Source of the DNA: Todiramphus chloris collaris
Taxonomy: Eukaryota > Chordata > Aves > Coraciiformes > Alcedinidae
Reading direction: 5' to 3'
Length of the DNA stretch: 64,000 nt
NCBI GenBank assembly: GCA_025345505.1
Contig: JANVCC010000270.1
Span: 3,020,269 to 3,084,268, forward strand
The notes below the pieces were generated by a model. It saw only the letters and a program-made list of their open reading frames with translations. It had not been told where the DNA came from and did no database searches. The position numbers and the translations under genes are program-made. The number at the start of each line of letters is the position of its first letter. Position 1 is the stretch's first letter. This document shows positions 52,769-64,000 of this stretch, piece after piece.

Positions 52769-52824
52769 TTCACAGAATTTTAGGGGTTGGAAGGGACCTT
52801 TGAAGATCATCAAGTCCAACCCCA
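52769..52824 (-). mobile_element. Very short CR1 3'-end fragment
   Basis: Fifty-six bases of reverse-oriented CR1 tail: CACAGAATTTTAGGGGTTGG, AAGGGACCTTTGAAGATCAT, CAAGTCCAACCCC. It is the shortest copy in the window. Confidence 0.9.
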
Positions 52825-54659
52825 ACACAGTGAGTCTTACGCACCTGCCATATGCAGTTGCACCTAAAGAATTAAGGTGGCTGATGCTCTCATGAGAGCA
52901 GAAAGGCAGCTTCAGCTGGGACAGTGTTGGCCAGAGCAGGGACAAGCAGTTGCAAGAGTTCATGAAATGGGACCAAAACCCCCACCACAGCTGCTCTCTT
53001 CTCTCATCCCAGCATCTCACAACCAAAAGCTCTGACCTGGGCAATCAAGATCACCAAGCCCTTTCTGGCCTCGTCTCTTCTGCCTGATCTATGGCTTCAG
53101 GGAAGAGAAACAGCCAGGAGAGCCAGCTCAGAAACTCAGTCTGCAGGGAATCCACACAGCAAACAGGACAATCTCTGTCGTGACCCTCCTTCTAGGCTAG
53201 AGACAACTCCCCTGTACCACTCGCTTCTTTTCTTCAGAGTACTTTCCTCTCTCAGGAATCAATCCCACACATTCCCCTGCTTCTTGTCTGACCTTCATCT
53301 TAGTCCAGTTTCACTAAACCTACTTGCCCTTCTTTAGTGTTTGTCCCTACCAACATCAGGGGGAGGTTTATTTACCATGTGTTCTGCAAGCCATGGATCA
53401 TTCACTACCAACACCACATCCTTCTCTGCAGCCCTGTTTTGCCCGTGTGAGCTGTCAGATATGGGGGCAAAGATACACGTGCTGTGCTTCTCCAGCACAG
53501 ACTGTGAACTACCTTCACACAAGTAAACTACCACATAGCTTTTCAATCAGTGCCAGAGTTGAGAGTAATTTACAGCACATAATTACCATGCTGGAAGGCA
53601 AAGCCACGTCACTCAAACCTTTGTGCTTGAGCAAATCTTCACCTCCTCAGAGCAAAGACCTCCATCAGAGTTCCCTGCTCTGGGTGTCATCTCTCTGGCA
53701 CTATATCCATCCAGTACCAGGCACAGCATCAGGAGACTCCTCTTGCCACCCACCCTGCGAACAGGCAGATCTGCAGGGTAGTGGGAGTCAACAAACCCAC
53801 CTGAGCTGTTGTCACCTGTCAAAATCTGGCCAACTCCCTCTAAGGACATTTATTCAACTAGCCAAGAGAACATGACAAAACCGATTGGCACATCCTCCCC
53901 TCCCTGAAAGCACAGCCTGATCATCAGACAACACAGTGAAAAAGCACCACCAGAACCAATGGTGCTGTGGAGTTGCATCACATTGGTTGGAAGTGGGAAC
54001 AAGTAGAATGGAGGGAAATGGAGTGCTTGGCTGGAGCATCACTCATTGACCCTTCCTCAAAGTCATCTGGTAAAATGAATTTACCTGAAGGCAGATGGAT
54101 GTAACAGCTGAAAACCAGCCCCAGGAAAGGAAAGCACAGGGCAGGGGGTGGCTGTGGATCTAGACACCCCAGCTCTGAAGGACTGTTTGAATCCCTCCCT
54201 ACTCGTACCAACTTAAAAGTATTTGGCAGACGGATGTCCACTGCCTTAAAACATTCCGAACACATTTCTGCGAAGTGATGGGTCACTAGAGAGCTGCTGT
54301 GGTCTGCACAACCTGAAGTAAGCTCCCAAAGTAAACTCTGCTGTCATCTGAAATTTCTATCATTAAGTTAATCAAAAATGTCCATTCATTTCTACAGGAA
54401 TCCAATATGAGTTAATAAATCCACCGAGACAGGCTAGTCAAGAGACTGTGCATATAGGACATGTCAGAGAACTGAAGTTAGCTATGATCTAGATTCACGA
54501 GGGCTGACAAGAAACCACAAAATGCCAGAGCAGTGTACAGTAATCCTTAAATGAAATTCATCTTTCAGCAGAAAAACACATTAAGGATCGTAATTCAATG
54601 ATAAAAGAGGCAGGCCGGAACAGGTTCAAATGCTGAATATTTCACAGCATAACTTAATT

Positions 54660-55240
54660 AAAGCAGGAGTGCGAGGCTGTTAATCGCTTTATAATAGTTC
54701 AGCTCGAAATGAGGTCTGATGCGAATGCCCTTGGAGCTTATTTGTTTGTATTATCATCATCATCATCACCAAACGTTACGCTGGACTAACGCGAAGACAC
54801 GGCGTTCACCGGTCTTCGCCCTGTTGGGTTTTTCCTCCTTTCAGTCCTCCCGTCTTCGTGCCAGTATGCAAAGGGAAGAACTGGGAGGAAGGGTCAGAAA
54901 TGTAGGTCAGATCCGATGATTCAGTAAGTCTCGTGGGGGTTTCAGTCTTATTAATAATTTTAATACATGCTTCCTTGACAACAACGATTTCTATCACTGC
55001 TCGTTTAACGTCCGGTGTGATGTAAAAACCCACGGCCTGTGGAAGGAACGGAACACTCTTCTCGTACGGAGGAGGTAAATTATGGCACCCTTTGGAAATG
55101 AACAGTAGGTAACCCAGAACAAGAGCCAAAAATACAGTTGTGAGTGCAAATACAAATGTACTTTGTTGCGTAACTCCATCGTGCCGTAACCAAATGTAGA
55201 GAAATTTGGTGTTGAAGTAGAACACGGTGACATTTTAAAT
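54660..55240. other. CpG-dense segment with a membrane-protein-like open frame
   Basis: By eye about 27 CpGs occur in 580 bp at ordinary GC, close to the undepleted expectation and far above the rest of the window. Words include GCTCGTTTAACGTCCGGTG and GCGTAACTCCATCGTGCCG. On the minus strand a 139-codon frame (55225-54806) reads through most of it. Its residues about 24-43 form a hydrophobic stretch (FVFALTTVFLALVLGYLLF), followed by a polar, proline-containing part (LPPPYEKSVPF). No family is recognised. It could be a conserved non-coding element, an unrecognised exon or a fairly recent insertion. Confidence 0.35.
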
Positions 55241-55289
55241 GCACATATATATTAATAATTGTGCATTTATAAACATATTATATGTTATT

Positions 55290-55316
55290 ATATCTTATAT
55301 AAATTATATAAGATAT
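55290..55316. repeat. AT-rich perfect inverted repeat
   Basis: ATATCTTATATA (55290-55301), a 3-base spacer, then TATATAAGATAT (55305-55316). It lies inside an 80-bp almost purely AT stretch (55240-55335) and could extrude as a cruciform. Confidence 0.9.
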
Positions 55317-56518
55317 ATAATACATTATACACACAACACACAGCCAATTAACAAGCCGAAGATCAAAAATGCCATGCCAGTGCATAATGGTGCTCTGAGG
55401 TTTTCTATTGTTGGACAGCTTTTGTTAAAGCAGAAAGGAAAAAAAAAGAGTTGCTCAATTTTTTTTGAGCTGTGGTAATTAGAGGACTTATCTAAAGGAC
55501 TAAATCAGAAGAACTAAAGAGGACTAAATCAGAGGAGTGACTTTCTGTGTCTTAAAGACATCAGCATAAAAAAAAAGGAAAAAACCTCTAAAAAAAGTTG
55601 AGAAATATACATATCCACGTATGTTCCAAACACTTGATTACGAGTAGTATCGATTCTTAGCTGCTTGCAGCATTATTATTAGCAATGTCATGTGAATCGA
55701 TTCCAGCTCCACGCATTGCAAAACGTGTTAAAAAAAAAAAAAAAAAAAGAGTATCTGAAAGCAGCATTCAAAGGAAAATGCATAAAATGAGCAATACGGA
55801 CCAAACCAACCAGCTGAAAATGGGTGGAACTGCGAGCCGGTCGTGACAACTAAAGAGCAAAAGTTACAAGCTGTTAACTTTAGGCGAAAGGGCAAGAGTG
55901 GTGAAATGATGGAAAAAAAAGAAAAGACATCAAAAGTTGAGGGTGCTGCATTTACTTCAAATAACTTTCATAAACATGGTAAGGGCATTTTCTGTGGTAA
56001 GAGCTGTAAATATGGGAATTGCTGTCCTGGAGGCAATCTTTGTTAAATCAGTGTAGCTCTACAATTAAAAAAACAAAAGCTGTCTAGCATGAACCTCTGA
56101 GGGAAGCTCAGCACCCCTTAAGGATTGCAAACCCCTTTTCTGACATGCTGTTGCTAAAAGCTCTAAGCAGCAGCTCCAGGAAAAGATGATTTTACATGGA
56201 CATGTCTAAAAACACCCTTGCTGCCCGTGTCCAAGGTACCTTGGTGGAATGAAGCTGCCACTGCACCTCACGCAGAACTACCTGGGACACTGGGGAAGGT
56301 TTTCAAGCTACCATAGGAAGAATGAGGTACTGTAAAGAAGTGAAAATTAACTCGACTTGAATTAATAGTGAAATTAGAGAAATGGAAATGAAGGCATGAA
56401 GCAGAGAAGCTACTAGGAGTGCCAAAAGTCATACCATCATGAGAAAGTCATGACCAGTCACACCAATGCCCTTCATATTTAATAATTTCATGTGTAGATG
56501 TAAGTAGCTACACATAGC

Positions 56519-56677
56519 ATCATAGACTGGTTTGGGTGGGAAGGGATCTTTAAAGCTCATCCAGTGCCACCCCCCTGCAGGGAGCAGGGCCATCTGCAGC
56601 TAGAGCAGGGTGCTCAGAGCCCCGGGCAACCTCCCCTGCAATGGTGCCAGGGATGGGGCAGCCACCACCTCTCTGGC
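56519..56677 (-). mobile_element. CR1 LINE 3' fragment
   Basis: About 160 bp of reverse-oriented CR1: ATCATAGACTGGTTTGGGTG, CCCCTGCAGGGAGCAGGGCC, GGTGCTCAGAGCCCCGGGCA and GGGGCAGCCACCACCTCTCT. It is close to identical over this length to the copy at 13250, so it is of the same lineage. Confidence 0.94.
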
Positions 56678-59600
56678 AGTAGACCTCTGGCAGGCACGTG
56701 TGGCCTTACAGCCCTGCTCGGACCTACAGAGCCAGAGGAGCAGCCAACTCCTTCCAACCCCATCTCCGACTGCCTGTAGTAACTCTACAGACAGATAACT
56801 TCATTCTAAATCGCCCTATTTATGAACATAATGGACCAACATAATGGACCAGTAGTATCTGGGAATTGTTTATTTCAGTCAAATTATGAATGCCTGAAGC
56901 ACTGTTGTTACAGTCTTCCCTGATTTATTTAATAAACTGACATGGGCAGACTGAATGATGAAAATAACCATACACAGAGAATAACCTCTGTGTAAACAAC
57001 TGAGAAATCCCAGAGCAGATTTATGGCAAGCTGCTCAGCATCCTAACACTGGGAAACAGCGGAGGGTCTTTTTGTTTCTGAGCTGTGGTAGCATCATGTT
57101 TACGGATACGTCCAAATGAATGGCAAGATGCAGGTCTTATTCGAGGGGATGATTTTGGATCTCGTGCTTTTAGACATTACAAAGCACAGTCGTGTTATTC
57201 CTTAGCCACCATACACCCATTGCTAGAGCAGCCTGCTGCTTGCCATCCCATCGCTTCAGATCTACACCTTACCTGGTTTCAAGTCTCCACACTTGAGCCA
57301 TCCCTAAATGATACCCGAATGTAGAATCAGACTCCTCCCAACAATAATAAATTCAGACCGCACCAAAAAAAAAAGTCATCTCAAGTATTAAGTCAAGGAA
57401 AACTGATATTCAATTCAGCAAAAAAACTTAGTGAGGGAAAATTAAAAGCTGCAGCTTTCTTGCATTTCCTTGTGCATAGTGGTGCCTTTGTCCATTGATT
57501 TGCCCTAAGGAAAGGAGATAAAATACATTCCCTTCCTATTCCAGAGAATCCTGCTGTACTCCAAGCCCAGAACAGGTTTAGTTCAGATGGGTGAGAGAAA
57601 CCTCTCTCCACGCCTCATTTCCCAAATTTATAAGGGATGCTGGAATCAGTTACTTAAGAAAGCATCTTCAGTAACTACAGACAGACAGGATTTTATATAC
57701 AAAAGTGTTTAGGAAAAGCTATTTTCCCTATGGAAGTCAGGATTTTAATGCATACAAGGGCAGATCTGTGTAAGTAAGAGTGTCTGCTATTCATTATCTG
57801 CTCATCAACATTTGTTATTCATTACTCATCTGTTTACAAATGTAATGCAGTCAGAAAGCAGTAAGAATACTATATGACTTTGGTGACCAAACATACACCA
57901 GAAACAACAATGAGATTAACAGCGCAGTTCATCATATGGGACAAAGTTTGCCCACAGAAGACATTCTGCAGAAATCTGTGAAAACAGCCCCAACGGATCT
58001 GTAGAAAAACAATGTGGTTCAAAAAGAACCTGCACACAGAAAATCAAGGAGCTAAGTGTGACAATTAACCTATTGGCAAAGGAACTTTTTTATCTTGAGG
58101 CTTTTACTGTTTGGAGCAGATGAAAAGACAGTTAAAAGTAATAAACCTGGGTGCAGAGATTTCGTTCACCGTGAGCACACAAGATAGGTGCCCTGCTAAC
58201 AGACACTCTTTTACTCACCTGCAACTTCTGTCAGATGGACAGATCTGCTCCTGGCGGCTAAATAACATTTTTACATCTGGATCACTAGGTGGGCAGTAAA
58301 TCAGCTGCGAACTTAAAATACATTGGACTGGTGGCTTCTAATTGCGTCTTCTCCAGCTTCTGAAAATTCCCTCCTGCATAGGCAGAGGAATGGTATCTCC
58401 TCGTGTCAGGGGGGTAGAGCGCAGTGTGAACTGTGCTTTTGAGGATGTCTTTTGTTGGATGCCTGGCCAAGTTGGGATTTTTAAGTTTTTTTATTATTAT
58501 TATTATTTTTTTTAAGTAGTTTTTCTAAGAATCAAAATTTTCCTGCTTACAGCCATCTTTCTTTTCCATCAGGTGGAAGGGGGCTAGGCAAAGGAAGGTG
58601 GAAGAGGAAAGCAAACTTCAACACTTTTGGTAAAACATGTATGAAAATCAGTGAAGGGTGCTTACCCCTTTTTAGAAACACTGCCATTTGTCTCTGATCT
58701 TTCAATAATCCTAATGAGGTTACCGATCACTCCATCATGCTAATTACTAGCAAACAGGTTTACCACAAAGGTATCTAAAAACTCACATTGTGGCCCCATT
58801 GCTGCAGCTGCTGCACGCACAGGTAGAAATGGGCTGCCTGCAGAACGAAGAGTTAACAACCTATGGCGAGATCAAAGCCATAGCTGCATTACCACTTTAA
58901 CTGGCCCTAAATTATTGTATCTGCTTTTCTAATTAACCGCCAAAAATGGGACTCTTTTTTGCAGACATCCCTGCAGAGGTGGGGCCATGGAGGGAGAACC
59001 AAAGGACAACTGTGTAAGAATTTGATGCTCCACGACAATAAAAGGCTGGTTTCATTGGAGAAAAGAAGAGAAGAAAGAAAATGAACATGACAAGGGTTTG
59101 TGTCTTCCCCTGTGGTCAAGATTGGCATTCCCCATTCCCATCCCCTCTGCCATCTTCACCCCAAGGATCTATTTTTCTGTCTCCATAGGGCCAGCACCCC
59201 AAGTGCAAGCTCAACAGAACCTAACCCAGAAGTGTCTTAATAGCTCATTGTTGTGAGTTTACTCCTTCCTTTCTCCAAAACCTTTTTCCAAGGTTTTATA
59301 TTCGGCTCTCGCAAACATTTTGGCCAGGCACTGATGCTTCTCTAGAAATCTAGTAGTGGAAATCTACTGTAGCAAGTAAGCAAAGGTTCAAAGGTTCAGG
59401 GAGTTTGCATAAGCCTTCAACAGGGTACGCAAACCAGTTGGGTCGGCAAAACTTGTCAAAGGATGTTGTAAGATCAGGCTGCCTCCTGGGGTTCTCAGAG
59501 TGTACCAAGAGCCTCTAAGCAACGTCGTCTTCCCTGCTTGAGTGAAGAAAGCAGATAACATAAATTCTTCGGATGATAGCATTTCCCCCTCGTAGCACAG

Positions 59601-62561
59601 GATTGCAAAACCAGCCCCCTTTGGGGTAGTTCAGCAGTTCTGCCTTTGGTTCAAGCTGGAACTGTGAAATGCACCGAAAAAAAATCAATAAATAAACCCA
59701 AATTTACAAGGTTGGACCGACTGCTAAGAACCCTAACAAATACTTTACGGTTCAGCTTCAAGTTTTGGACAAATGTGTGGTGTGATTTTAGGCATGGAAG
59801 GAAGATTTTGTTCCTATTTGATTTCACCTTAGCTAGTTTGCCCTTCCTGAATCAAAAGTTACTGTCCAAGATAGCCAGCAACAATCGCCCTGTATGACTG
59901 AATTTGATGCCCTTGGTTTGTAGGAAAATGGTTTGGTGTACTGCAGCCAATTGTCTATTATAATGAAGATTTTTATTATTTATTATATTACTTTTATATC
60001 CTTTTTTTTTTTTCCTTCTTGGAAGACAGTGGACATCAGCATCTGATAAACAGAGAAACTGCATTCTCCTTTTCACACAGGACAGATTTCAACTTCTGAA
60101 CCAGCAGCCAGCAAAGATTCCCCCAGCTGCTGGGGGTGGGGGGGAAGGAAAAAAAAAAGTATTTATGAAGTAAGGCATAATAAGATCAGAGGGAAGCCTG
60201 TCATAAAAATGCACATTGCATAATACATGATGGATCAGCTCTATTACTTAACTTTTGCATAGATATAACAATACAGAGATATGCTAACCATCATAGTCAG
60301 CATTAATTTACAGTGGGAAAAATAATTAGAATCTCACTTTTTCTGAAGAATGGAGTGAAAATGTAAACAATGCTTCCCTCCAGGCAAGTGCTTTATCAAG
60401 TTGACAGGTGCATTTGAATTTCCATGGGTGGGGGACATAATAGGTTATTTATGTGTCATTTTAATAGAAAGGCCCAACCATCAAGATGGACAGGAGACTT
60501 TATCAGTACTGCTGTTTGCAACTAATCCACCAATTTAATACCCCATGAAAATACCTGCAACAAAACCTGGACATTTTTCTTTTCCACTCCATTATAGGCA
60601 AATCAATATGGGTGCTATTCATCTCAAATCTTTGGCTCAGCAGGTGCCCACTACGCAGAGCTCCTCACAACACTGGTGCTTCAACAGAGCCACATAAGCA
60701 TAGAGACTTTGACTCGTGGTGCAGTCACTGACTCCCAAGACAGGATGACAAAAGCCATCACCAGTTCACCGCTAAACACAAGTAATCAAAAAAAAACCCA
60801 ACCTTGTTTGCGTTGGGTTTTGGGGTTTTTTATTTGAGGAAGGAGATGACAACCCATAAAGTTGTGGCATGGGTCCTTACAGCGTGTCAGTCAAAACTTC
60901 TGTGCTGTCTGCTTCACTTTCCTCTTGGAGCATGAAGCTTCCTACAGCACCGGCAGTTGTAGCATGGGCCAAGGCACCAAGCATCTCCTGCAGTAGGGTC
61001 TCCATGGCTGTGGATGCAGACCTGTCTTGTGCGAGGTGATAGTAGAACTCATGCAGAACAAAGAGTCATCTCTGACCCACAATTCAGGCACAAACAAGAC
61101 CTGATCCTGCCAGACACTTCAGTATCCCATCAATGTCATAATGGATTTGTGTTGGAAACCTTGACTTTGGATCAAGGTTACCAGTTTCTCTGGTCTCCTC
61201 AGAATTTTTTTTCTGTGTGGATTGTACTATTCACATCTACACAAACATGCACAGATCTTATTGTTAATATAAGTAAATCTTGCTTAATTATTATAATAAA
61301 TAAGTATAATAATATGAATAAATACAGACAGCAGCAGGTTTTCTTTTTAACAGTGAAAAAATCCAGCACAACTTCTAAGATTTTTTGATTACTGTAATTA
61401 AAGTAGACACTCCCTCAATTTGACAAACGAGTGGTATACCCTTGATTGTTGAATAGCCACAAGCCAGAAAAACATTATGTATCTCCCACGTGTAACAGGT
61501 TTATTTACACAGATTTGTCATGAAAAAGAAAGATGCTGAAATAGGTACTCCAGTCACACCTCCTCATGTGTTAGCTCTGCTAAATGCTGCCCTTTTTTGT
61601 CCCACATTGGACTGTGAGGTCCATTGACACATAACCCTGGTCTGACCCAGATTAAATTTGGTAGCCATGCTCCCTTTCTTTCCTCTTCCCTCCTTGATAT
61701 TTTTATCTGTACCATCACACAGCTTCCCCCTGTAAATGTCTACACAGCTATTCCTGCCACATTTGTAACACGGAGCATATGCTGACAGCTCCCCAGCTCT
61801 TCACTGGTGTGTGTATCTGGCCTAATCCATAGGAAAAAAAAAAAAAAGAATTTAAAAGTATTTTCCATTAGGGAATATTTAAAAAAAAACTTTTCCAAGA
61901 GCTGAAGGTTTTCATTATTACAAATCCATCCTCATCTGCGTGCAAAAGTTCAGTTTCCAGATTCATGACCCACCAGGGTCTACGTGGACTGGACGGACAG
62001 TCTCTGGTGGGCTTGAAAAGCCTTAGAATAGATCTAAGGAGTAAAGAAGTCATGAGATCATCCACCATTCTCATGTCCACTCAGAAGCATGTTCTAATTA
62101 TGTAGAAACAATTCTTTCCTAAGAAACACAGGTACAGCTCCAGAGATGTTACAAGGATGTAACTGGGCGTATCTTCATGCCCCCTGGGTAACTGCTAGGA
62201 CTAGCTACCCCTGGAACTTTTTGCAAGAGCAAGCAATTCACAACAACATAAATATGATTAAAACCAGACCTGGGACATATTCCTATTGCTCAGTCTTTCA
62301 GTTTGCAAAGCTCATACATCCCTGTGGTTAATTAGGAAATATAACTCATGGTAAGATCCAGTTATAATAAAATGTATGTTGCCTGAGCATAGCATCTTAA
62401 TAAGCTTCAGAAACAGTCACTGCTCCATTTTCCTCCCATTACTTCTAACTCGATGACCATGTTTTCTGGCAGGAGGACAATGCCACTTCTCCCACCTATA
62501 GAGCAGGACCGTCTATTGCCTTCTCTCCCAGAGCATGAGGTTGAACCTCTGACACAACATT
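56678..62561. other. Unique DNA, no recognised gene
   Basis: No interspersed repeat is recognised. A doubled word (ATAATGGACC, 56829-56850), a TTA array near 58488-58506, a T tract near 60001-60013 and an AT-rich segment at 61260-61325 are visible. Exon-like segments 58219-58284 and 61922-62033 (minus) are given among the findings. Confidence 0.5.
58488..58506. repeat. (TTA)n trinucleotide run
   Basis: About six TTA units between T-rich flanks. Confidence 0.85.
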
Positions 62562-62682
62562 AAATCATAAAATCATCCTGGTTGGAAGAAACCTTTAAGA
62601 TCATCAAGTGCAACCATTCACCCAGCACTGCCAGGACCACCACAAGAACTGGACACAATACTCCAGATATAGCACCAAGAGA
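62562..62682 (-). mobile_element. CR1 LINE fragment with internal deletion
   Basis: The CR1 tail (AATCATCCTGGTTGGAAG, AAGATCATCAAGTGCAACCA, CACTGCCAGGACCACCAC) is joined near 62643 directly to AGAACTGGACACAATACTCC, a block that in the copy at 42374 lies about 450 bp further from the tail. About 400 bp of CR1 sequence is therefore missing between the two parts. Confidence 0.88.
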
Positions 62683-64000
62683 GCTGTCGACTTGAGCCCT
62701 CAATCCACAACAAAAGGGGGGAGGCAGAACCTCTTCTTTACGTGAAAGCACCTTGTATTTCACTTACATATTCCCATAAGAAGCACATCACCAGTGAATG
62801 GCAAAAGCGTGGGAAAGAAACCCAAATGAATTCGCTTAGTCTTAATTAATCTATTACAAGGCAGCTCAGTCCGCGTCGAAGGCTGCAAAAGCAAAGACAC
62901 ACTGCTGCAGGATGTCAGGTTGGCAAAATAAACAAAGCTAGAAGTCGAAATTTCAACCAAAGTCTTACACCAGTGTGTGTTTTTCGCTCGGCTTGGATGG
63001 TGACCCCTTCCACCAGTCACGTAAGGAATGTCAGCAGCACGTCAGCCCATTGTCCTCATTACATCACACAGCGGATACTGGGAAGGACGATGACTGTTGA
63101 CTCCCTAATGATTTTCCCTAATGATTTGATAGCTTAATAGATGACAGGTTTCTCCTCCACTCACAGAACTCACAAGGGATGTCCCTATTTGATACTGGAC
63201 TTTTGTTACGCAGCCAAGACGTAAAGAAGGTGAACACTGAGAATTCTTTTGGCCCGAGTAAACACACGTCCATTCAGCTTACGCTGCACAGCAGGTTACA
63301 AAAACCAGCACCTACAACTGAGATGTTTCCTTTCAAAAGGGCAAACTTTGAGGAAATTATTAGCAAAATCTACAACAGAGCTTTAAAAACACAGATCTGA
63401 TGTCTTCTCAGCATTCGTTCTAAGCAAGTTTTATGGCACTTACGGTGGGATTTGCATCATGTTGTATACATCTTTAATTTCAATGGAAAATGTACACTCT
63501 ACAGTAGCTTAGATAATGCACCGAAGTAATTTCATATCTCATTAAGAACTATGATGCTTTCTGCTTTGCATGTGTGTTTGATTCACTGCAACTTTGCTGC
63601 TTTCATGCTGGTGCAGCTTCTTTGATGAAGTAAAATTAAAGTCAGTGACAGCAGCATGGGAATGAATCACGTCCATGCATTTTAGGTTATTTAACTGTAG
63701 CCAGAAGAGCTTCACCACTTCACAGAACAACATACCCATCAACTGAATGCTAAGCATAGAAAAACATCAACCAACTATTCAAGAAGAAAAGTGGCAAGAA
63801 AAAGAATGGTGTAAAGTCCTCTTAAGTCAGCAGAGTCACCACTTAGCTGATCCTTTTCAGGGACTGAAAGCACCAAGAGAATAGCTGGGTTTTGCACATT
63901 GGGTGCCTAAAATTGGTTCAACTGAAAACACTTGTCCCATCTCCAGTTTTGATAGCTTGGTTTTACAGAAATACTACTAAAAGACTTGACTTCAACTGGA
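62683..64000. other. Unique DNA to the window edge
   Basis: No repeat family or convincing exon is recognised in the last 1.3 kb. Confidence 0.5.

Larger units (their letters stand above)
52825..56518. other. Unique DNA, includes the strongest CpG-dense patch
   Basis: No repeat family is recognised. The long plus-strand open frame at 53324-53875 (183 codons) has no protein-like pattern and overlaps minus-strand frames, so I treat it as chance. The CpG-dense segment at 54660-55240 and the AT-rich palindrome at 55290 are listed separately. A run of about 17-18 A residues lies at about 55731-55748. Confidence 0.45.

Noticed and set aside
53324-53875. 183-codon plus-strand open frame
   Set aside because: It has no domain-like pattern, no splice context that supports it and overlapping frames on the other strand. 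Its length is within what chance gives in 64 kb.
54613-54640. CAGGTTCAAATG as a tRNA T-arm/B-box
   Set aside because: No A-box, anticodon arm or acceptor stem can be paired around it.

Overview
The window looks like nuclear DNA from a bird. The main evidence is about a dozen 3'-anchored fragments of CR1 LINEs. Each carries the typical avian CR1 tail: a run close to 'GGTTGGAAGGGACCT..AAGATCAT' next to an octamer-like end, ATTCTGTGATTCTG in the sense direction. There is also one solitary avian endogenous-retrovirus LTR whose edge (TGTTCTGGTTTTGCTGGGAC on its own strand) is typical of bird genomes. CR1 makes up roughly 3.5 kb (about 5-6%) by my count, within the usual avian range. I cannot name the species, the chromosome or the neighbouring genes.

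No gene can be recognised. No open frame matches a protein family I know, and no tRNA, rRNA, CRISPR or operon-like structure is visible. The window is either a gene desert or the intron(s) of a very long gene. Most long open frames here are chance frames, or lie inside CR1 copies or simple repeats.

Layout: 1-12.3 kb is unique sequence with a few microsatellites and G/C runs. 12.3-13.6 kb holds two CR1 copies flanking a (CATGG)6 array. 13.6-20.2 kb is unique and AT-rich. 20.19-20.62 kb is a complete solo LTR with identical 5-bp target duplications. 21.8-26.2 kb has two CR1 copies. 26.2-35.2 kb is unique, with a purine-rich stretch and a CATC array. 35.2 kb has a plus-strand CR1. 42.4-63 kb is the part richest in CR1 (nine copies). 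Between 40 and 55 kb are several short CpG-dense patches in otherwise AT-rich DNA; these are the best places to look for conserved or regulatory sequence.

A few segments look like unrecognised coding exons: an open frame running from a good acceptor to a good donor, in consistent phase, with protein-like composition. The best is 50654-50863 on the minus strand (70 codons, phase 0/0). Weaker ones are 30774-30989(-), 38657-38966(-), 42030-42118(-), 58219-58284(-), 61922-62033(-), 9333-9468(+) and 31437-31605(+). None has a recognised homologue, and pseudo-exons of this kind do occur by chance in 64 kb, so all are low-confidence hypotheses.
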